DNA of 64,000 nt from Nocardia elegans NBRC 108235 (GCF_001612845.1 NZ_BDBF01000012.1:123597-187596); one strand, 5' to 3'. Positions 8,635-18,587 are shown, counted from the first letter of the stretch. Made by a program: numbers and translations. The notes: a model not told the origin generated them from the sequence alone.

Positions 8635-9375
8635 TCAGTTGGGGCGGCCGACCTCGTAGGTTCCGTCGTCCTTGGTGATCTTGACCGTGACCTTCTTCTG
8701 CTCGCCCCCGACCTTCAGGGTGCAGTCGAAGGTGCCACCGACCTCGACCTTCTGCCCCGAGGGGCAGCTGACGTTCTGGACGTCGTCGATGCCGTAGGAA
8801 TCCTTGAGAACCTTCTGCACACCGTCCTGCACGGCCTTGTTGTCCAGTTTGTCGCTGCCGAGGAAGACGAAGGCGAGGACCACGGCGACGACCACCACGA
8901 CCAGTACGCCGATACCGCCGAAGAGCAGGCCCTTCTTCGACTTCTTGGCGGGCGTGGTGCTCAGCTGCGGTTCCTGCATCCCCCACTGCTGCGACTGGTC
9001 GGGCTGCTGCGCCCATCCCTGCTGAGTGGGCTGCTGCGCCCACTGCTGCTGCGACGGCTGCGGCGGCTGTCCCCACTGCTGCTGGGTCGGCTCCCACGGC
9101 TGCGCCTGGGCCGGTTGCTGCTGGGGCCAGGACGGCTGGCTCTGGCCACCCCACTGCGGCTGCTGCGGCTGCTGCGGCTGCTGCTGTTGCGGGGCCCACT
9201 GCTGCTGCGACGGTGCGGGTTGGGCCCACTGGGGCTGCTGCGGCTGCTGGCCACCCCACTGCGGCGGCGGTCCGGACTGGCCGGGCTGCGGCTGCCCCGA
9301 CCACTGCTGGGTCGGATCGCTGCTGTGGCCCTCCCCTGGGCCAGGGGTCTCGTTCGGTCCGTACGGGCCGCTCAT
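8635..9375 (-). CDS. DUF4333 membrane protein with Gln/Pro/Trp-rich N-terminus (Rv2091c-like)
   Basis: A 246-residue protein in three parts. Residues 1-about 145 are low-complexity, dominated by Gln, Pro and Trp in irregular QQPQW/QQQWA-type units. One strongly hydrophobic segment follows at about 153-175 (LLFGGIGVLVVVVV), preceded by lysines. The extracytoplasmic C-terminus is a DUF4333 domain with two cysteines (VSCPSG and TFDCTL), likely disulfide-linked. ATG 9375 has GGAGG seven bases upstream. It ends the leftward paf-tat-helY block. The function of DUF4333 is unknown. Confidence 0.88.
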   Translation of the reverse strand: MSGPYGPNETPGPGEGHSSDPTQQWSGQPQPGQSGPPPQWGGQQPQQPQWAQPAPSQQQWAPQQQQPQQPQQPQWGGQSQPSWPQQQPAQAQPWEPTQQQWGQPPQPSQQQWAQQPTQQGWAQQPDQSQQWGMQEPQLSTTPAKKSKKGLLFGGIGVLVVVVVAVVLAFVFLGSDKLDNKAVQDGVQKVLKDSYGIDDVQNVSCPSGQKVEVGGTFDCTLKVGGEQKKVTVKITKDDGTYEVGRPN

Positions 9376-9479
9376 GTGCCTGCCTCCACTCGCACTCGTC
9401 GTCTCACATCCCCCCGCGTGAGGTGATCAGGCCCTCACCACGGTCGGTACCGGTAGTCATCCAATCACAGCCCGGCACG

Positions 9480-12170
9480 CTACGCGGCGTCCACCGCCAC
9501 AACGCCACGCCGGATGGCACGCACCGACTTGGCGGCGGTGGCGGCGATTTCGGTGTCGTCGGCGGTCTGGTGGATCTGGTCGAGCAGATCGATCACCTGC
9601 CGGCACCAGCGCACGAAGTCGCCCGCCGACAACGCACTGCCCTGATCACCACTGGCCAGCAACGATTCGGCCAATCCGTCGCCGCGGGCCCATTTGTAGA
9701 TGCCGGTGACGAAGCCCAGATCCGGTTCCCGGGTCGGCGGCAGTTTGTGCTTGGCCTCGTCGGTGCGCAGCTGGCTCCACACGCCGATGGTAGCGCCGAC
9801 CGCGCGCCGCACCGGCTCGGTCGGCCCGGACGGCCCGAGGTAGCCGCCCTCCTGCCGCGACTCGAAGACCAGCACCGACACCACGCCCGCGAGCTCGGCG
9901 GCACCGAGCCCGCGCCAGAGCCCCTGCCGAAGGCATTCGGCCACAACGAGATCCGCCTCGGTGTAGATCCGGGCGAGCCGCCGGCCGTCGGCGGTGACCT
10001 CCCCGCCGTCGACATAGCCACGCTCACTCAGGAGCGCGACGATCCGATCGAAGGTGCGCGCGAGCGAATTCGTTGTCGCAGCGACCTTCTGGCGCATCGA
10101 CTCGGTCTCGCGCTCGAGCCGGTTGTAGCGCTCCCCCAGCCGGGCCAGCTGCTCTCGGTCGGGCCGGGAGTGGGCGGGATGAGCCCGCAGCGCCCGCCGC
10201 AATGTCGCCAGTTCCCGGTCGTCGGCCGCGCGGGCACGACCACCGCGCCGGCCCCGCCCGGGTACGGCGATTCCGGTGCTGCGCAACGCCGAGGCCAGAT
10301 CGCGGCGCGCCCGCGCGGTGCGGTGGTCGACGTGGCGGGGCAGCCGCATCCGGCCCAACGGCTGAGCGGGGGTCGGGAAGTCGGCGGCCGAGACGCGGCC
10401 GGCCCAGGTGTCGGCGGTCAGCACCAGCGGCCGTGGATCGCCCGGACTCGCGTCCGGTTCCAGGATCACCGCGAGACCCTGGCGGCGCCCGGTCGGAATG
10501 GCTACCACGTCACCGCGCCGCAGCGAGGTCAGCGACTCGACCGCCGCCCCGCGCCGGTCGGCGCGGCCCTGGCGTTCCAGTTCGCGTTCACGCTGTTTGA
10601 TCCGCTCCCGCAGCGACAGATATTCGAGGAATCCGTCGTCGCCGATCTGCGAGCGCAGCTTGCGCACCTGCGCCTCGTTGCGCTCGATACCGCGGACCAG
10701 GCCCACCACCGAGCGGTCGGCCTGAAACTGCGCGAACGAGCGCTCCAGCAGCTCTCGCGACTGCGCGGCGCCCATCCGGTCGATCAGGTTGATCGACATG
10801 TTGTAACCGGGCCGGAAGGAGCTGCGCAGCGGATAGGTGCGGGTCGAGGCCAGGCCCGCGACGGCGCTGGTGTCGACATCGGGGTGCCACATCACCACCG
10901 CGTGACCCTCGATGTCGATGCCGCGCCGCCCGGCTCGGCCGGTCAGCTGCGTGTACTCGCCGGGAGTCAGCTCGGCATGGGTTTCGCCGTTGAACTTCAC
11001 CAGCCGTTCCAGCACCACCGTGCGTGCCGGCATATTGATGCCGAGAGCCAGTGTCTCCGTGGCGAATACGGCCCGTACCAACCCGCGGACGAACAGTTCC
11101 TCCACGGTATGCCGGAAGGCGGGCAGCATGCCGGCGTGATGGGCGGCCAGCCCGCGGAAGAGCGCCTCCCGCCATTCCCAGTAGCCGAGCACATCGAGGT
11201 CGGCGCGCGGCAGATCGCCGGTATGGCGTTCGATCACCGCCTCGATCTCCGCCGCCTCCTCGGGACGGCTCAGATCCAGGCGCGAGCGCAGGCACTGGGC
11301 GAGGGCGCCGTCGCAGCCGGCCCGGCTGAAGATGAATGTGATCGCCGGCAACAGCCCTTCCTCGTCGAGGCGGGCGAGCATCTCCGGGCGCGGCAGCGGC
11401 CGGAAGTCCCGGCGCGGACCGCCGCGGTGGCGCGGACCGGACCAGCCGTTCATTCGGTCGGCGGCCTCGCGATGTTTGATGTAGCGAACCAGATCCTCGT
11501 CGACGAGAATTTTCTGATCGCTGGACTTCGTATCGAACAGATCGAACAGCCGCCGCCCGACCATGACGTGCTGCCACAGCGGCACCGGCCGCGTCTCGTC
11601 GACGATGACCGCGGTATCGCCCCGCACGGTCTCCATCCACGCGCCGAACTCCTCGGCGTTGCTGACCGTCGCCGACAGGCTCACCAGCCGCACCTCCGGC
11701 GGCAGATGCAGGATGACCTCCTCCCACACCGCGCCGCGGAAGCGGTCGGCCAGATAGTGCACCTCGTCCATGACGACGAACGACAGCGCGTGCAGCGCGT
11801 CCGAACCCGCGTAGAGCATGTTGCGCAGCACTTCGGTGGTCATGACCACGACCGGGGCGTCCGGATTGATCGACTGGTCACCGGTCAGCAGTCCGACCGC
11901 GTCGCGGCCGTAGCGATCCACCAGATCGGCGTACTTCTGATTCGACAGCGCCTTGATCGGAGTGGTGTAGAAGCACTTGCCACCGGCCGCGCGGGCCAGG
12001 TGCACGGCGAATTCCCCGACGACGGTCTTACCGGCGCCGGTCGGCGCGCACACCAGCACACTGTGCCCGTTCTCCAGCGCCACGCAGGCCTGCTGTTGGA
12101 ACGGGTCCAGGGAGAATTTCAGGTCGGCGGCGAATGCCGCGAGTTCGCCAGTCAGCGACGGTTGTCCCAC
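9480..12170 (-). CDS. helY: Ski2-like DEVH-box RNA helicase HelY
   Basis: An 896-residue superfamily 2 helicase of the Ski2/Mtr4 type, probably acting in RNA turnover. Walker A is APTGAGKT at residues 42-49; the DEVH motif follows near residue 145 (VMDEVHYLADRFRG); motif VI is the TGRAGRRGID stretch. The long C-terminal part has the helicase-associated and DSHCT-type helical region. GTG 12170 lies two bases after the tatC stop, suggesting coupling. A TACCCT hexamer six bases before the GTG could also act as an internal leaderless promoter. The same tatA-tatC-helY order occurs in mycobacteria. Confidence 0.93.
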   Translation of the reverse strand: MGQPSLTGELAAFAADLKFSLDPFQQQACVALENGHSVLVCAPTGAGKTVVGEFAVHLARAAGGKCFYTTPIKALSNQKYADLVDRYGRDAVGLLTGDQSINPDAPVVVMTTEVLRNMLYAGSDALHALSFVVMDEVHYLADRFRGAVWEEVILHLPPEVRLVSLSATVSNAEEFGAWMETVRGDTAVIVDETRPVPLWQHVMVGRRLFDLFDTKSSDQKILVDEDLVRYIKHREAADRMNGWSGPRHRGGPRRDFRPLPRPEMLARLDEEGLLPAITFIFSRAGCDGALAQCLRSRLDLSRPEEAAEIEAVIERHTGDLPRADLDVLGYWEWREALFRGLAAHHAGMLPAFRHTVEELFVRGLVRAVFATETLALGINMPARTVVLERLVKFNGETHAELTPGEYTQLTGRAGRRGIDIEGHAVVMWHPDVDTSAVAGLASTRTYPLRSSFRPGYNMSINLIDRMGAAQSRELLERSFAQFQADRSVVGLVRGIERNEAQVRKLRSQIGDDGFLEYLSLRERIKQRERELERQGRADRRGAAVESLTSLRRGDVVAIPTGRRQGLAVILEPDASPGDPRPLVLTADTWAGRVSAADFPTPAQPLGRMRLPRHVDHRTARARRDLASALRSTGIAVPGRGRRGGRARAADDRELATLRRALRAHPAHSRPDREQLARLGERYNRLERETESMRQKVAATTNSLARTFDRIVALLSERGYVDGGEVTADGRRLARIYTEADLVVAECLRQGLWRGLGAAELAGVVSVLVFESRQEGGYLGPSGPTEPVRRAVGATIGVWSQLRTDEAKHKLPPTREPDLGFVTGIYKWARGDGLAESLLASGDQGSALSAGDFVRWCRQVIDLLDQIHQTADDTEIAATAAKSVRAIRRGVVAVDAA

Positions 12171-12172
12171 GC

Positions 12173-13162
12173 TCAGAGGGTATCGGAGTAGTCCGACACC
12201 GGGCGCGGAGTTTTCGGCGCGGGCTCGGCCGAGACCGGTCCGCTCGCCGTCACAGGACGGGCCGGCTCCACCGGGCTCACCCCGTCCAGGTCGTCGGGTC
12301 CGACCAGCGGGGAGGCCTCGTCGTCGGACAGCGCGCCCCAGTTGTCGCCCCGGCGCGCGCGGCGTCGGTCGTTGAGCCGCGCGATCTGCACGGCCACCTC
12401 GAACAACACCGTGAGCGCGGCGGCCAGCGCCAGCATCGAGAAGGGATCCTGCGGGGTGACGATCGCGGCGAAGACGAACAGCCCGAAGATCATGCCGCGG
12501 CGCCACTTCTTGAGCCGCTCGTAGGTCAGCACGCCCACCATGTTCAGCCCGATGATCAGCAGCGGTGTCTCGAAGCTGACGCCGAAGATGATCAGCAGCT
12601 TGATGATGAATCCGAAGTACTGACTACCGCTCAGCGCGGTGATCTGCACATTGCTGCCGATTCCCATCAGGAAGCTCAGCGCGTGCGCCACCACCCAGTA
12701 CGCGAGCACCGCGCCGGTGACGAACAGCACCACGCCGGAGGCGACGAAGCTGATCGCGTACTTGCGCTCCTTGGCGTAGAGGCCGGGCGTGACGAACGCC
12801 CACAGCTGGTACAGCCAGATCGGGCAGGCCATCACCACACCCGCGGTGAAGGCGACCTTGAACCGCAGCATGAACTGTTCGAACGGTGCGGTGGCCAGCA
12901 GCCGGCAGGCGCCGTCGGTGGTCAGTTGCGCACGATGTTCCGGCGGCAGCGAACAGTACGGGCCGCGCAGCAGATCACCCAGGCTCTCGATACCCAGGAA
13001 GGAGTGCGAGTACCAGAGGAATCCGAGGATTGTGGTCAGCGCCACCGCCAGCAACGACTTCAACAGTCGCGAACGCAACTCTTGCAGATGTTCGACCAAC
13101 GACATGGTGCCGTCGGGATTCGTCCTGCGCCGGCTACGGCGGGGGTCGAACGGAATGCGCAT
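12173..13162 (-). CDS. tatC: Sec-independent protein translocase TatC
   Basis: A 329-residue polytopic membrane protein, the substrate-receptor core of the twin-arginine export system. The conserved N-terminal [17 protein letters not shown] motif is present, followed by six hydrophobic segments and family signatures ([26 protein letters not shown]). An extra loop with two cysteines ([16 protein letters not shown]) follows the first membrane segment, as in other actinobacterial TatC proteins. The C-terminal 70 residues are charged and proline-rich. ATG 13162 has GAGG upstream; tatA lies 111 bases upstream in the transcript and helY two bases downstream. Confidence 0.95.
   Translation of the reverse strand: MRIPFDPRRSRRRTNPDGTMSLVEHLQELRSRLLKSLLAVALTTILGFLWYSHSFLGIESLGDLLRGPYCSLPPEHRAQLTTDGACRLLATAPFEQFMLRFKVAFTAGVVMACPIWLYQLWAFVTPGLYAKERKYAISFVASGVVLFVTGAVLAYWVVAHALSFLMGIGSNVQITALSGSQYFGFIIKLLIIFGVSFETPLLIIGLNMVGVLTYERLKKWRRGMIFGLFVFAAIVTPQDPFSMLALAAALTVLFEVAVQIARLNDRRRARRGDNWGALSDDEASPLVGPDDLDGVSPVEPARPVTASGPVSAEPAPKTPRPVSDYSDTL
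12177..12182 (-). promoter_or_regulatory. Possible internal -10 element (TACCCT) before helY
   Basis: On the reverse strand TACCCT is followed by six bases and the helY GTG. It lies inside the last tatC codons, so it may be chance. Confidence 0.3.
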
Positions 13163-13273
13163 GGATGTGACTGCCTCGCTGATCACCTGGCCGGATCCGG
13201 ATGAAACGCCCAACCGCCATCGCACCGCCACCCCGCGGGCGTTGCCGGGGTGACGGCCTCGGGACGGACCGGA

Positions 13274-13564
13274 TCAGGCCGTGTGACGATCCTTGTCGGC
13301 CTGCGGGGCCGGATTCACCGGCTGGGCAGGCGGCAGTTCCGCCGCGGGCGCCGACTGCTGCGCGGTGCCGGACGCGTTCGCCGACCCCGTATTCGCAGAA
13401 CCCGCGTTCGCCGAGCCCTCGGAATGCATCTCGCTCATCTCGCTCTTGAAGATGCGCAAGGACCGTCCGAGACCCCGGGCGGCGTCGGGCAGCCGCTTGG
13501 CGCCGAACAGCAGCAGGATCACCAACGCAATGATGAGCCAGTGCGTCGGGCTCAATGAACCCAT
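13274..13564 (-). CDS. tatA: Sec-independent protein translocase TatA
   Basis: A 96-residue pore-forming subunit of the twin-arginine system. It begins with a transmembrane helix ([18 protein letters not shown]), then an amphipathic helix ([17 protein letters not shown]) with the conserved FGAKRLP hinge. The C-terminal tail contains a short in-frame repeat ([16 protein letters not shown]) and proline-rich sequence. ATG 13564 is preceded by GGGAGG at good spacing. It lies between panE and tatC on the same strand. Confidence 0.95.
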   Translation of the reverse strand: MGSLSPTHWLIIALVILLLFGAKRLPDAARGLGRSLRIFKSEMSEMHSEGSANAGSANTGSANASGTAQQSAPAAELPPAQPVNPAPQADKDRHTA

Positions 13565-13664
13565 CGAAAACCTCCCAAGACTGTGGTATGTCCGATGCTA
13601 CCGGACCCCGATCCGACGACTGCGCGCGTCGTCACCCGTGGAACGGCCGGATACCGGCGCGGGT

Positions 13665-14708
13665 TCAGCGCGATACCGGTCCCGGTGCCGCCGCGGTCGC
13701 GGCCCAGCGCAGCTCCGCGAGCAGGTCCGGGCCGGTCCAGCGTCGTTCGTCGCCGCTCTCGGCGGTCCGGATCAAGGCGACCAGCCGCGCGTTCACCGGG
13801 GTAGGCACGGCCACCATCCGGCCCAGCTCGACGATCTCCCCACAGAGCCAATCTATTTCGGTGCGCCGGCCCAGGGCCAGATCGTCGGCCATCGACGAGC
13901 GCGCCATCGGGTCCACCGCGAGCACCCGTCCGGCCACCCGCTCGAAGACGGCATCGGGAACGGTCAGCAGGCGGGCCATCACGCGCGGCGGCAGGACGGT
14001 CAACCGCGCGGGACGGATCCGGGCCCGCCGCATCACCGCGAGTGCCTCATTCTGGGCCAGCGCCAGGCAGCGCCGGTAGTCGCGGGTGGCCAGTTCCTCG
14101 CGCAGCGGCCGGCCCGACAGCGCGTTGATCGCGTTGTTGAGGTTGAGCAACAGCTTGGCCCATTGCACCGGGCGCAGATCGGAATGGCGGTCCAGGGGCA
14201 ACCCGGCCCGCTCGAACAGCGGCGCGAATCGAGACAGCGCCGGATCGTCGGACACCGCCACGGTGCCGTCGGTCCCGCGATGGAAATGGCCGGGGCCGCT
14301 GTGGACGACGTTGAACATCACCATGCCCGCCGAGACCACCGCCGCGGGCAGCACCTCCCGGATCGCCGCATCGTTGCCGATGCCGTTCTGCAGGCTGATC
14401 ACCGCCGTGTCCGCGCGCACCCGATCGCGCAGCTGCGCCGCCGCCTGGGCGGTCTGCGCCGATTTCACGGTGACCAGCACCAGATCGGCGGTGGCCGCGC
14501 TGTCCGGTTCGGTCTCGGTGCGGAAACCGCTCGCCGCGACGCGGTCGTCGCCGCCGTCCAGATCGGTCAGCCGCAATCCGTGGGTGCCGATCTCGTCCAG
14601 CAGCCGCGGGCGGCCGACGAAACTCACCTCGGCACCGGCGGCGGCGAGCTTGCCACCGACGAACAGACCGATGCTTCCGGCGCCGAGCACCGTCACCCGG
14701 AACGTCAC
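13665..14708 (-). CDS. panE: Ketopantoate reductase family protein (2-dehydropantoate 2-reductase)
   Basis: A 347-residue NADPH-dependent reductase of the ApbA/PanE family, which reduces 2-dehydropantoate to pantoate in coenzyme A synthesis. The N-terminal Rossmann loop is VLGAGSIGLFVGGKL; catalytic-site sequences VKSAQT and SLQNGIGND follow, then a helical C-domain with KLLLNLNNAINAL. GTG 14708 overlaps the pafC stop (GTGA), so translation is coupled to the PafBC regulators. From memory the M. tuberculosis locus lacks this gene between tatA and pafC. A paralogue acting on another 2-keto acid is possible. Confidence 0.85.
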   Translation of the reverse strand: MTFRVTVLGAGSIGLFVGGKLAAAGAEVSFVGRPRLLDEIGTHGLRLTDLDGGDDRVAASGFRTETEPDSAATADLVLVTVKSAQTAQAAAQLRDRVRADTAVISLQNGIGNDAAIREVLPAAVVSAGMVMFNVVHSGPGHFHRGTDGTVAVSDDPALSRFAPLFERAGLPLDRHSDLRPVQWAKLLLNLNNAINALSGRPLREELATRDYRRCLALAQNEALAVMRRARIRPARLTVLPPRVMARLLTVPDAVFERVAGRVLAVDPMARSSMADDLALGRRTEIDWLCGEIVELGRMVAVPTPVNARLVALIRTAESGDERRWTGPDLLAELRWAATAAAPGPVSR

Positions 14709-15709
14709 GCGGGCCCGACCTCCTCGACCATGTTGCGGTCGTATCCGAGATCGCCGACGTGGTCGTAGGCGGCCAGCGCCGCGGCCGAACGTTCCCGCAC
14801 CGCGCTCACCAGCTCGGGCGGTCCCAGCACGGTGACACCCGAACCGAAGCCGAGCAGCAGTCGCGCGATCCAGCCGAGCGTGGCGAACCGCATGGTGGCC
14901 TCGACGCTGCCGTCGGGGTGCACCACCACCGGATGCATCGGATACTGGTCCAGCACCCACCCGTAGTCGGCACGAATCCGCAAGCGCGCCAACGCAACTG
15001 CCGGATCGTCGGAGAACAGGTCGAGACCCGCGGACTCCTCGGTGGCGTGACTGGGCGGGTTCGCCGCCTCCTCGAGTTCGGTGGCCTCCTCGATCCGGTC
15101 GAACCGAAACAGCCGTACCCCCTCGGCCTGCCGGCACCAGGCCTGTAGGTAGGAGTTGTTGTCCACCAGCACGATTCGGATCGGATCGACGACGCGTTCG
15201 GACACCACATCCCGGCTCGCCGAGTAGTACACCAGCCGCAGCGCGCGCCCGTCGGCCAGCGCGGACCGCACGGTGGTCACCGCCGGCGCCTCGGCCGGTT
15301 CCGCGGTGTCGGGTTCGCTGCGATGCCCCGCCTCGCCGGAGATGGCGGATTCGATCTTGGCGGTGGCCGACCGGGCGGCCGTGGGATCGACCATGCCCGG
15401 CAGATCCGCGATCGACCGCAGGGCCACCAGCAGCGCCGTCGCCTCGATCGAGGTCAGCCGCAGCGGCCGCTCGATACCGGCGGAGAAGGTGACCTCGATG
15501 CTCTCCTCGGAGAACGACAGATCGATCAGATCACCGGGACCGTAGCCGGGCAGTCCGCACATCCAGAGCTGATTGAGGTCGCTCATCAGCTGTTTGGTGC
15601 TGACACCGAGTTCCGCGGCCGCCTCGGGCGCACTGATCCCCGGATTCGCGAGGAAGTACGGGACCATATTCAGCAGCCGGGACAGCCGCGTCGACAATCT
15701 GCTGCTCAT
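14705..15709 (-). CDS. pafC: WYL-domain transcriptional regulator PafC
   Basis: A 334-residue protein with an N-terminal helix-turn-helix (GISAPEAAAELGVSTKQLMSDLNQL), a central WYL domain (LRLVYYSASRDVVSERVVDPIRI) and a C-terminal WCX extension. Together with PafB it forms the activator of the RecA/LexA-independent DNA-damage response in mycobacteria; the WYL domain is thought to sense single-stranded DNA. It lies 40 bases after pafB and overlaps panE by four bases, so pafB, pafC and panE are likely co-transcribed. Confidence 0.93.
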   Translation of the reverse strand: MSSRLSTRLSRLLNMVPYFLANPGISAPEAAAELGVSTKQLMSDLNQLWMCGLPGYGPGDLIDLSFSEESIEVTFSAGIERPLRLTSIEATALLVALRSIADLPGMVDPTAARSATAKIESAISGEAGHRSEPDTAEPAEAPAVTTVRSALADGRALRLVYYSASRDVVSERVVDPIRIVLVDNNSYLQAWCRQAEGVRLFRFDRIEEATELEEAANPPSHATEESAGLDLFSDDPAVALARLRIRADYGWVLDQYPMHPVVVHPDGSVEATMRFATLGWIARLLLGFGSGVTVLGPPELVSAVRERSAAALAAYDHVGDLGYDRNMVEEVGPA

Positions 15710-15749
15710 CGCCGCACCCCCGCCCGGGCCGTCGCGACGCTCGCGCGTC

Positions 15750-16745
15750 TCATGCCGACACCTCCGTCCGTTCCAGTACCGACCGCAGCCGCGCGATCAC
15801 ATCGGCCCGCAGATCCTCCGGGGCCAGTACCAGCGCATCCGGGCCGAGACCGGTGATCAGCCGCGCCAGCCAGTCCCGCGACCGCACCGGCACCTCCACC
15901 ACCGAACCCGGGCGCCCGGCGACCGTCTCCTCGGCGATCACCACCCCCAGCCGGCGGATCTCCTGGCCGCGGCCCTGCGCCACCCACACCGTCGCCGATC
16001 CGCTCACCGGCGCCGCACCCGTCACCTGCGCCACGATCCGGCGCAGATCCACATCCGCCGGTTTGTGCACCGCATTCTCGGGCCCGTACACCTCCACCTC
16101 CACCCCGATCCGCGACAGCCGGAAGGTTCGCACCGCATCCCGGTCGCGGTCGTGGCCGACCAGATACCATCGCCCGTGCCGGGTCACCACACCCCACGGC
16201 TCCACATCGCGCGTGGTGTAGGGCGCGTTGTGGGTGACCCGATGCTCGAATCGCACCGCCCGCCCCGCATCGATGGCCGCCAGCAGTTTGCCCAGCGCGG
16301 CCTCCGACCCGCGAGTGCGCGCCGGTACCGCGGGCACCGACGCCGAGGCCGCGTCCGCGTCGACGTGCACGCCGGCGGCCCGCAACTTGAGCACGGCGCT
16401 CTCCGCGGCACTGGCCAACTCCGGGGACTCCCACAACTGCACCGCCACCGCGACCGCCGCCGCTTCCGCGCTGGTCAGATCGATATCGGGCAGTTCGTAG
16501 GCATCGCGATTGATGCGATAGCCCTCCTGCCCGGAGAACCGGCCCACCGGGCCGACCTCGAGCGGGATCCCCAGATCCCGCAGTTCGTTCTTGTCGCGCT
16601 CGAACATCCGGCTGAACGCCTCGTCGCTGGCCGACTCCTCGTAGCCGGCAACGCTGTCGCGAATGCGCTCCGCGGTCAGGAACTGCCGGGTCGACAGCAG
16701 CGCGATCACCAGATTCATCAGCCGCTCGACCTTGGAAATCGCCAC
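15750..16745 (-). CDS. pafB: WYL-domain transcriptional regulator PafB
   Basis: A 331-residue paralogue of PafC. The N-terminus (VERLMNLVIALLSTRQFLTA) precedes a winged helix-turn-helix; the WYL domain (VRFEHRVTHNAPYTTRDVEP) and WCX domain follow. It partners PafC in DNA-damage transcription. The GTG start at 16745 gives the VAISKVERLMNL beginning typical of PafB and lies seven bases after a TACTCT -10 box, so pafB has its own leaderless-type promoter in the 117-base gap after pafA. The frame stays open to 16787 but that extension is not family-like. Confidence 0.93.
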   Translation of the reverse strand: MAISKVERLMNLVIALLSTRQFLTAERIRDSVAGYEESASDEAFSRMFERDKNELRDLGIPLEVGPVGRFSGQEGYRINRDAYELPDIDLTSAEAAAVAVAVQLWESPELASAAESAVLKLRAAGVHVDADAASASVPAVPARTRGSEAALGKLLAAIDAGRAVRFEHRVTHNAPYTTRDVEPWGVVTRHGRWYLVGHDRDRDAVRTFRLSRIGVEVEVYGPENAVHKPADVDLRRIVAQVTGAAPVSGSATVWVAQGRGQEIRRLGVVIAEETVAGRPGSVVEVPVRSRDWLARLITGLGPDALVLAPEDLRADVIARLRSVLERTEVSA

Positions 16746-16752
16746 CCGACAC

Positions 16753-16758
16753 AGAGTA
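16753..16758 (-). promoter_or_regulatory. Leaderless-type -10 element (TACTCT) for pafB
   Basis: Reverse-strand TACTCT, seven bases, then GTG 16745. It allows pafBC-panE to be transcribed separately from pafA. Confidence 0.6.
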
Positions 16759-16862
16759 ATCGGACTCCCGGAACGACGGTGCACCACCGCACCGATCCGC
16801 GCCGGGATATCGCTGCCGGAATCCGGATCGACCGGCCCCGCGGACCACCGCGGGCCGACACC

Positions 16863-18221
16863 TCACATCGAGGCGATCAACCGATCCACGCGCTCGTCCA
16901 CGGACCGGAAGGGGTCCTTGCACAAGACCGTGCGCTGCGCCTGATCGTTCAGCTTCAGATGCACCCAGTCGACGGTGAAATCGCGACCCGCCTCCTGCGC
17001 GGCGGTGATGAAATCACCGCGCAGTTTGGCCCGCGTCGTCTGCGGCGGGGTCGTCACCGCGGCATCGACCGCCTCGTCCTCGGTGATCCGCTTGACCAGA
17101 CCCTTGCGCTGCAGCAGATCGAACACCCCGCGACCGCGCTTGATGTCGTGATAGGCCAGATCCAGCTGGGCGATCTTCGGATCCGACAACTCCATCGAGT
17201 ACCGGTCCTGGTAGCGCTGGAACAGCTTGCGCTTGATCACCCAGTCGATCTCGGTGTCGACCTTCGCGAAATCCTGCGCCTCGACCGCGTCGAGCGTGCG
17301 CCCCCACAGGTCCACCACGGCGTCCACCTGCGGATCGCGCTCGCGATTGCGCAGATGCTCGACCGCGCGGGCGTAGTACTCGCGCTGGATGTCGAGCGCG
17401 CTGGCCTGGCGGCCACCCGCCAGCCGCACCGGTCGCCGGCCGGTCAGATCGTGGCTGACCTCGCGGATCGCGCGGATCGGATTGTCGAGCGCGAAATCGC
17501 GGAACGACACCCCGGCCTCGATCATCTCCAGCACCAGCGCCGCGGTGCCCACCTTCAGCATGGTGGTGGGTTCGGCCATATTCGAGTCGCCGACGATCAC
17601 ATGCAGGCGGCGGTACTTCTCCGCGTCGGCATGCGGCTCGTCACGAGTGTTGATGATCGGCCGCGACCGCGTGGTCGCCGACGACACCCCCTCCCAGATG
17701 TGCTCGGCCCGCTGCGACAGGCAGAACGTGGCCGCCTTGGGCGTCTGCAGGATCTTTCCGGCACCGCAGATCAGCTGCCTGGTCACCAGGAACGGCAACA
17801 GCACATCCGAGATCCGGGAGAACTCGCCGGCCCGCACCACGAGGAAGTTCTCGTGGCACCCGTAGGAGTTGCCCGCCGAATCGGTGTTGTTCTTGAACAG
17901 ATAGATGTCACCGCCGATCCCCTCCTCCGCCAAGCGCTGCTCGGCATCGATCAGCAACTCCTCGAGCACCCGCTCACCCGCGCGATCGTGGGTGACCAGC
18001 TGAACCAGCGAGTCACATTCGGCCGTCGCATACTCCGGATGGGAACCGACATCGAGATAGAGCCGCGCTCCGTTGCGGAGAAATACGTTCGAACTACGGC
18101 CCCAGGACACCACCCGGCGGAACAGATACCGGGCCACCTCGTCAGGACTCAACCGACGGTGACCGTGGAACGTGCACGTCACCCCGAACTCGGTCTCGAT
18201 CCCCATAATTCGTCGCTGCAC
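16863..18221 (-). CDS. pafA: Pup--protein ligase PafA
   Basis: A 452-residue ligase that joins the C-terminal Glu of Pup to lysine side chains of target proteins using ATP. It is a glutamine-synthetase-fold enzyme: [14 protein letters not shown] at the N-terminus carries the metal-binding Glu residues, and [19 protein letters not shown] and [18 protein letters not shown] mark the active-site strands; the C-terminal Pup-binding domain ends [14 protein letters not shown] 18221 gives exactly the familiar 452-residue length and lies seven bases after TAATGT, a leaderless-type promoter. It heads the leftward block of pafB, pafC and tat genes. Confidence 0.96.
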   Translation of the reverse strand: MQRRIMGIETEFGVTCTFHGHRRLSPDEVARYLFRRVVSWGRSSNVFLRNGARLYLDVGSHPEYATAECDSLVQLVTHDRAGERVLEELLIDAEQRLAEEGIGGDIYLFKNNTDSAGNSYGCHENFLVVRAGEFSRISDVLLPFLVTRQLICGAGKILQTPKAATFCLSQRAEHIWEGVSSATTRSRPIINTRDEPHADAEKYRRLHVIVGDSNMAEPTTMLKVGTAALVLEMIEAGVSFRDFALDNPIRAIREVSHDLTGRRPVRLAGGRQASALDIQREYYARAVEHLRNRERDPQVDAVVDLWGRTLDAVEAQDFAKVDTEIDWVIKRKLFQRYQDRYSMELSDPKIAQLDLAYHDIKRGRGVFDLLQRKGLVKRITEDEAVDAAVTTPPQTTRAKLRGDFITAAQEAGRDFTVDWVHLKLNDQAQRTVLCKDPFRSVDERVDRLIASM

Positions 18222-18228
18222 ACCATCG

Positions 18229-18234
18229 ACATTA
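18229..18234 (-). promoter_or_regulatory. Leaderless-type -10 element (TAATGT) for pafA
   Basis: Reverse-strand TAATGT, seven bases, then the pafA GTG. No Shine-Dalgarno sequence is present. Confidence 0.6.
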
Positions 18235-18523
18235 CGGCAAAGCGAACGGCGAAAGTGGCTGTGCGAGCAAGCGGTTGCATACGGGTTCACAACAATATGG
18301 GCTGCACTCGATGGCGCCGTCTCCGGCAGCGCGGGCTGTGCGGCTCCCCGGCCTGGTCGTCGGGCGCCCCACCGCATACCCGTCCGTGGGGCACAGAGCG
18401 GACGCTCGATGACGACGAGACCGCAAAGCAGCAGGTCGCGGGCGCGGACGAGAAGTCGCCGGGACCGAGCGTACACCTGCGGCTACCTGCACGGACGCCC
18501 GCGGCAGGCAACGCGGAGACGAC

Positions 18524-18566
18524 GACGCCCGGCCCCCTTCACGCGATCGGAATGGGGCCGGGCGTC
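18524..18566 (-). terminator. Strong hairpin terminator after prcA
   Basis: GACGCCCGGCCCC (18524-18536) pairs perfectly with GGGGCCGGGCGTC (18554-18566), a 13-bp stem with a 17-base loop. It begins 21 bases after the prcA stop. There is no T-run, as is common for actinobacterial terminators. Confidence 0.8.
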
Positions 18567-18587
18567 CAGGTCGAGCGCTACCAGCGG

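Larger units (their letters stand above)
18222..18587. other. Intergenic region prcA-pafA: terminator plus pafA promoter
   Basis: This 366-base gap contains the prcA terminator hairpin on its right side (18524-18566) and the pafA -10 box on its left. The sequence between has no convincing gene; frames crossing it are arginine- and proline-rich shadows. The terminator and promoter separate the proteasome core operon from the ligase operon. Confidence 0.7.

Noticed and set aside
9213..12191. Very long rightward open frame (992 codons) opposite helY
   Set aside because: Arginine/histidine/glutamine-rich shadow of the helicase gene; high GC leaves the opposite frame open. HelY motifs on the other strand are unequivocal.
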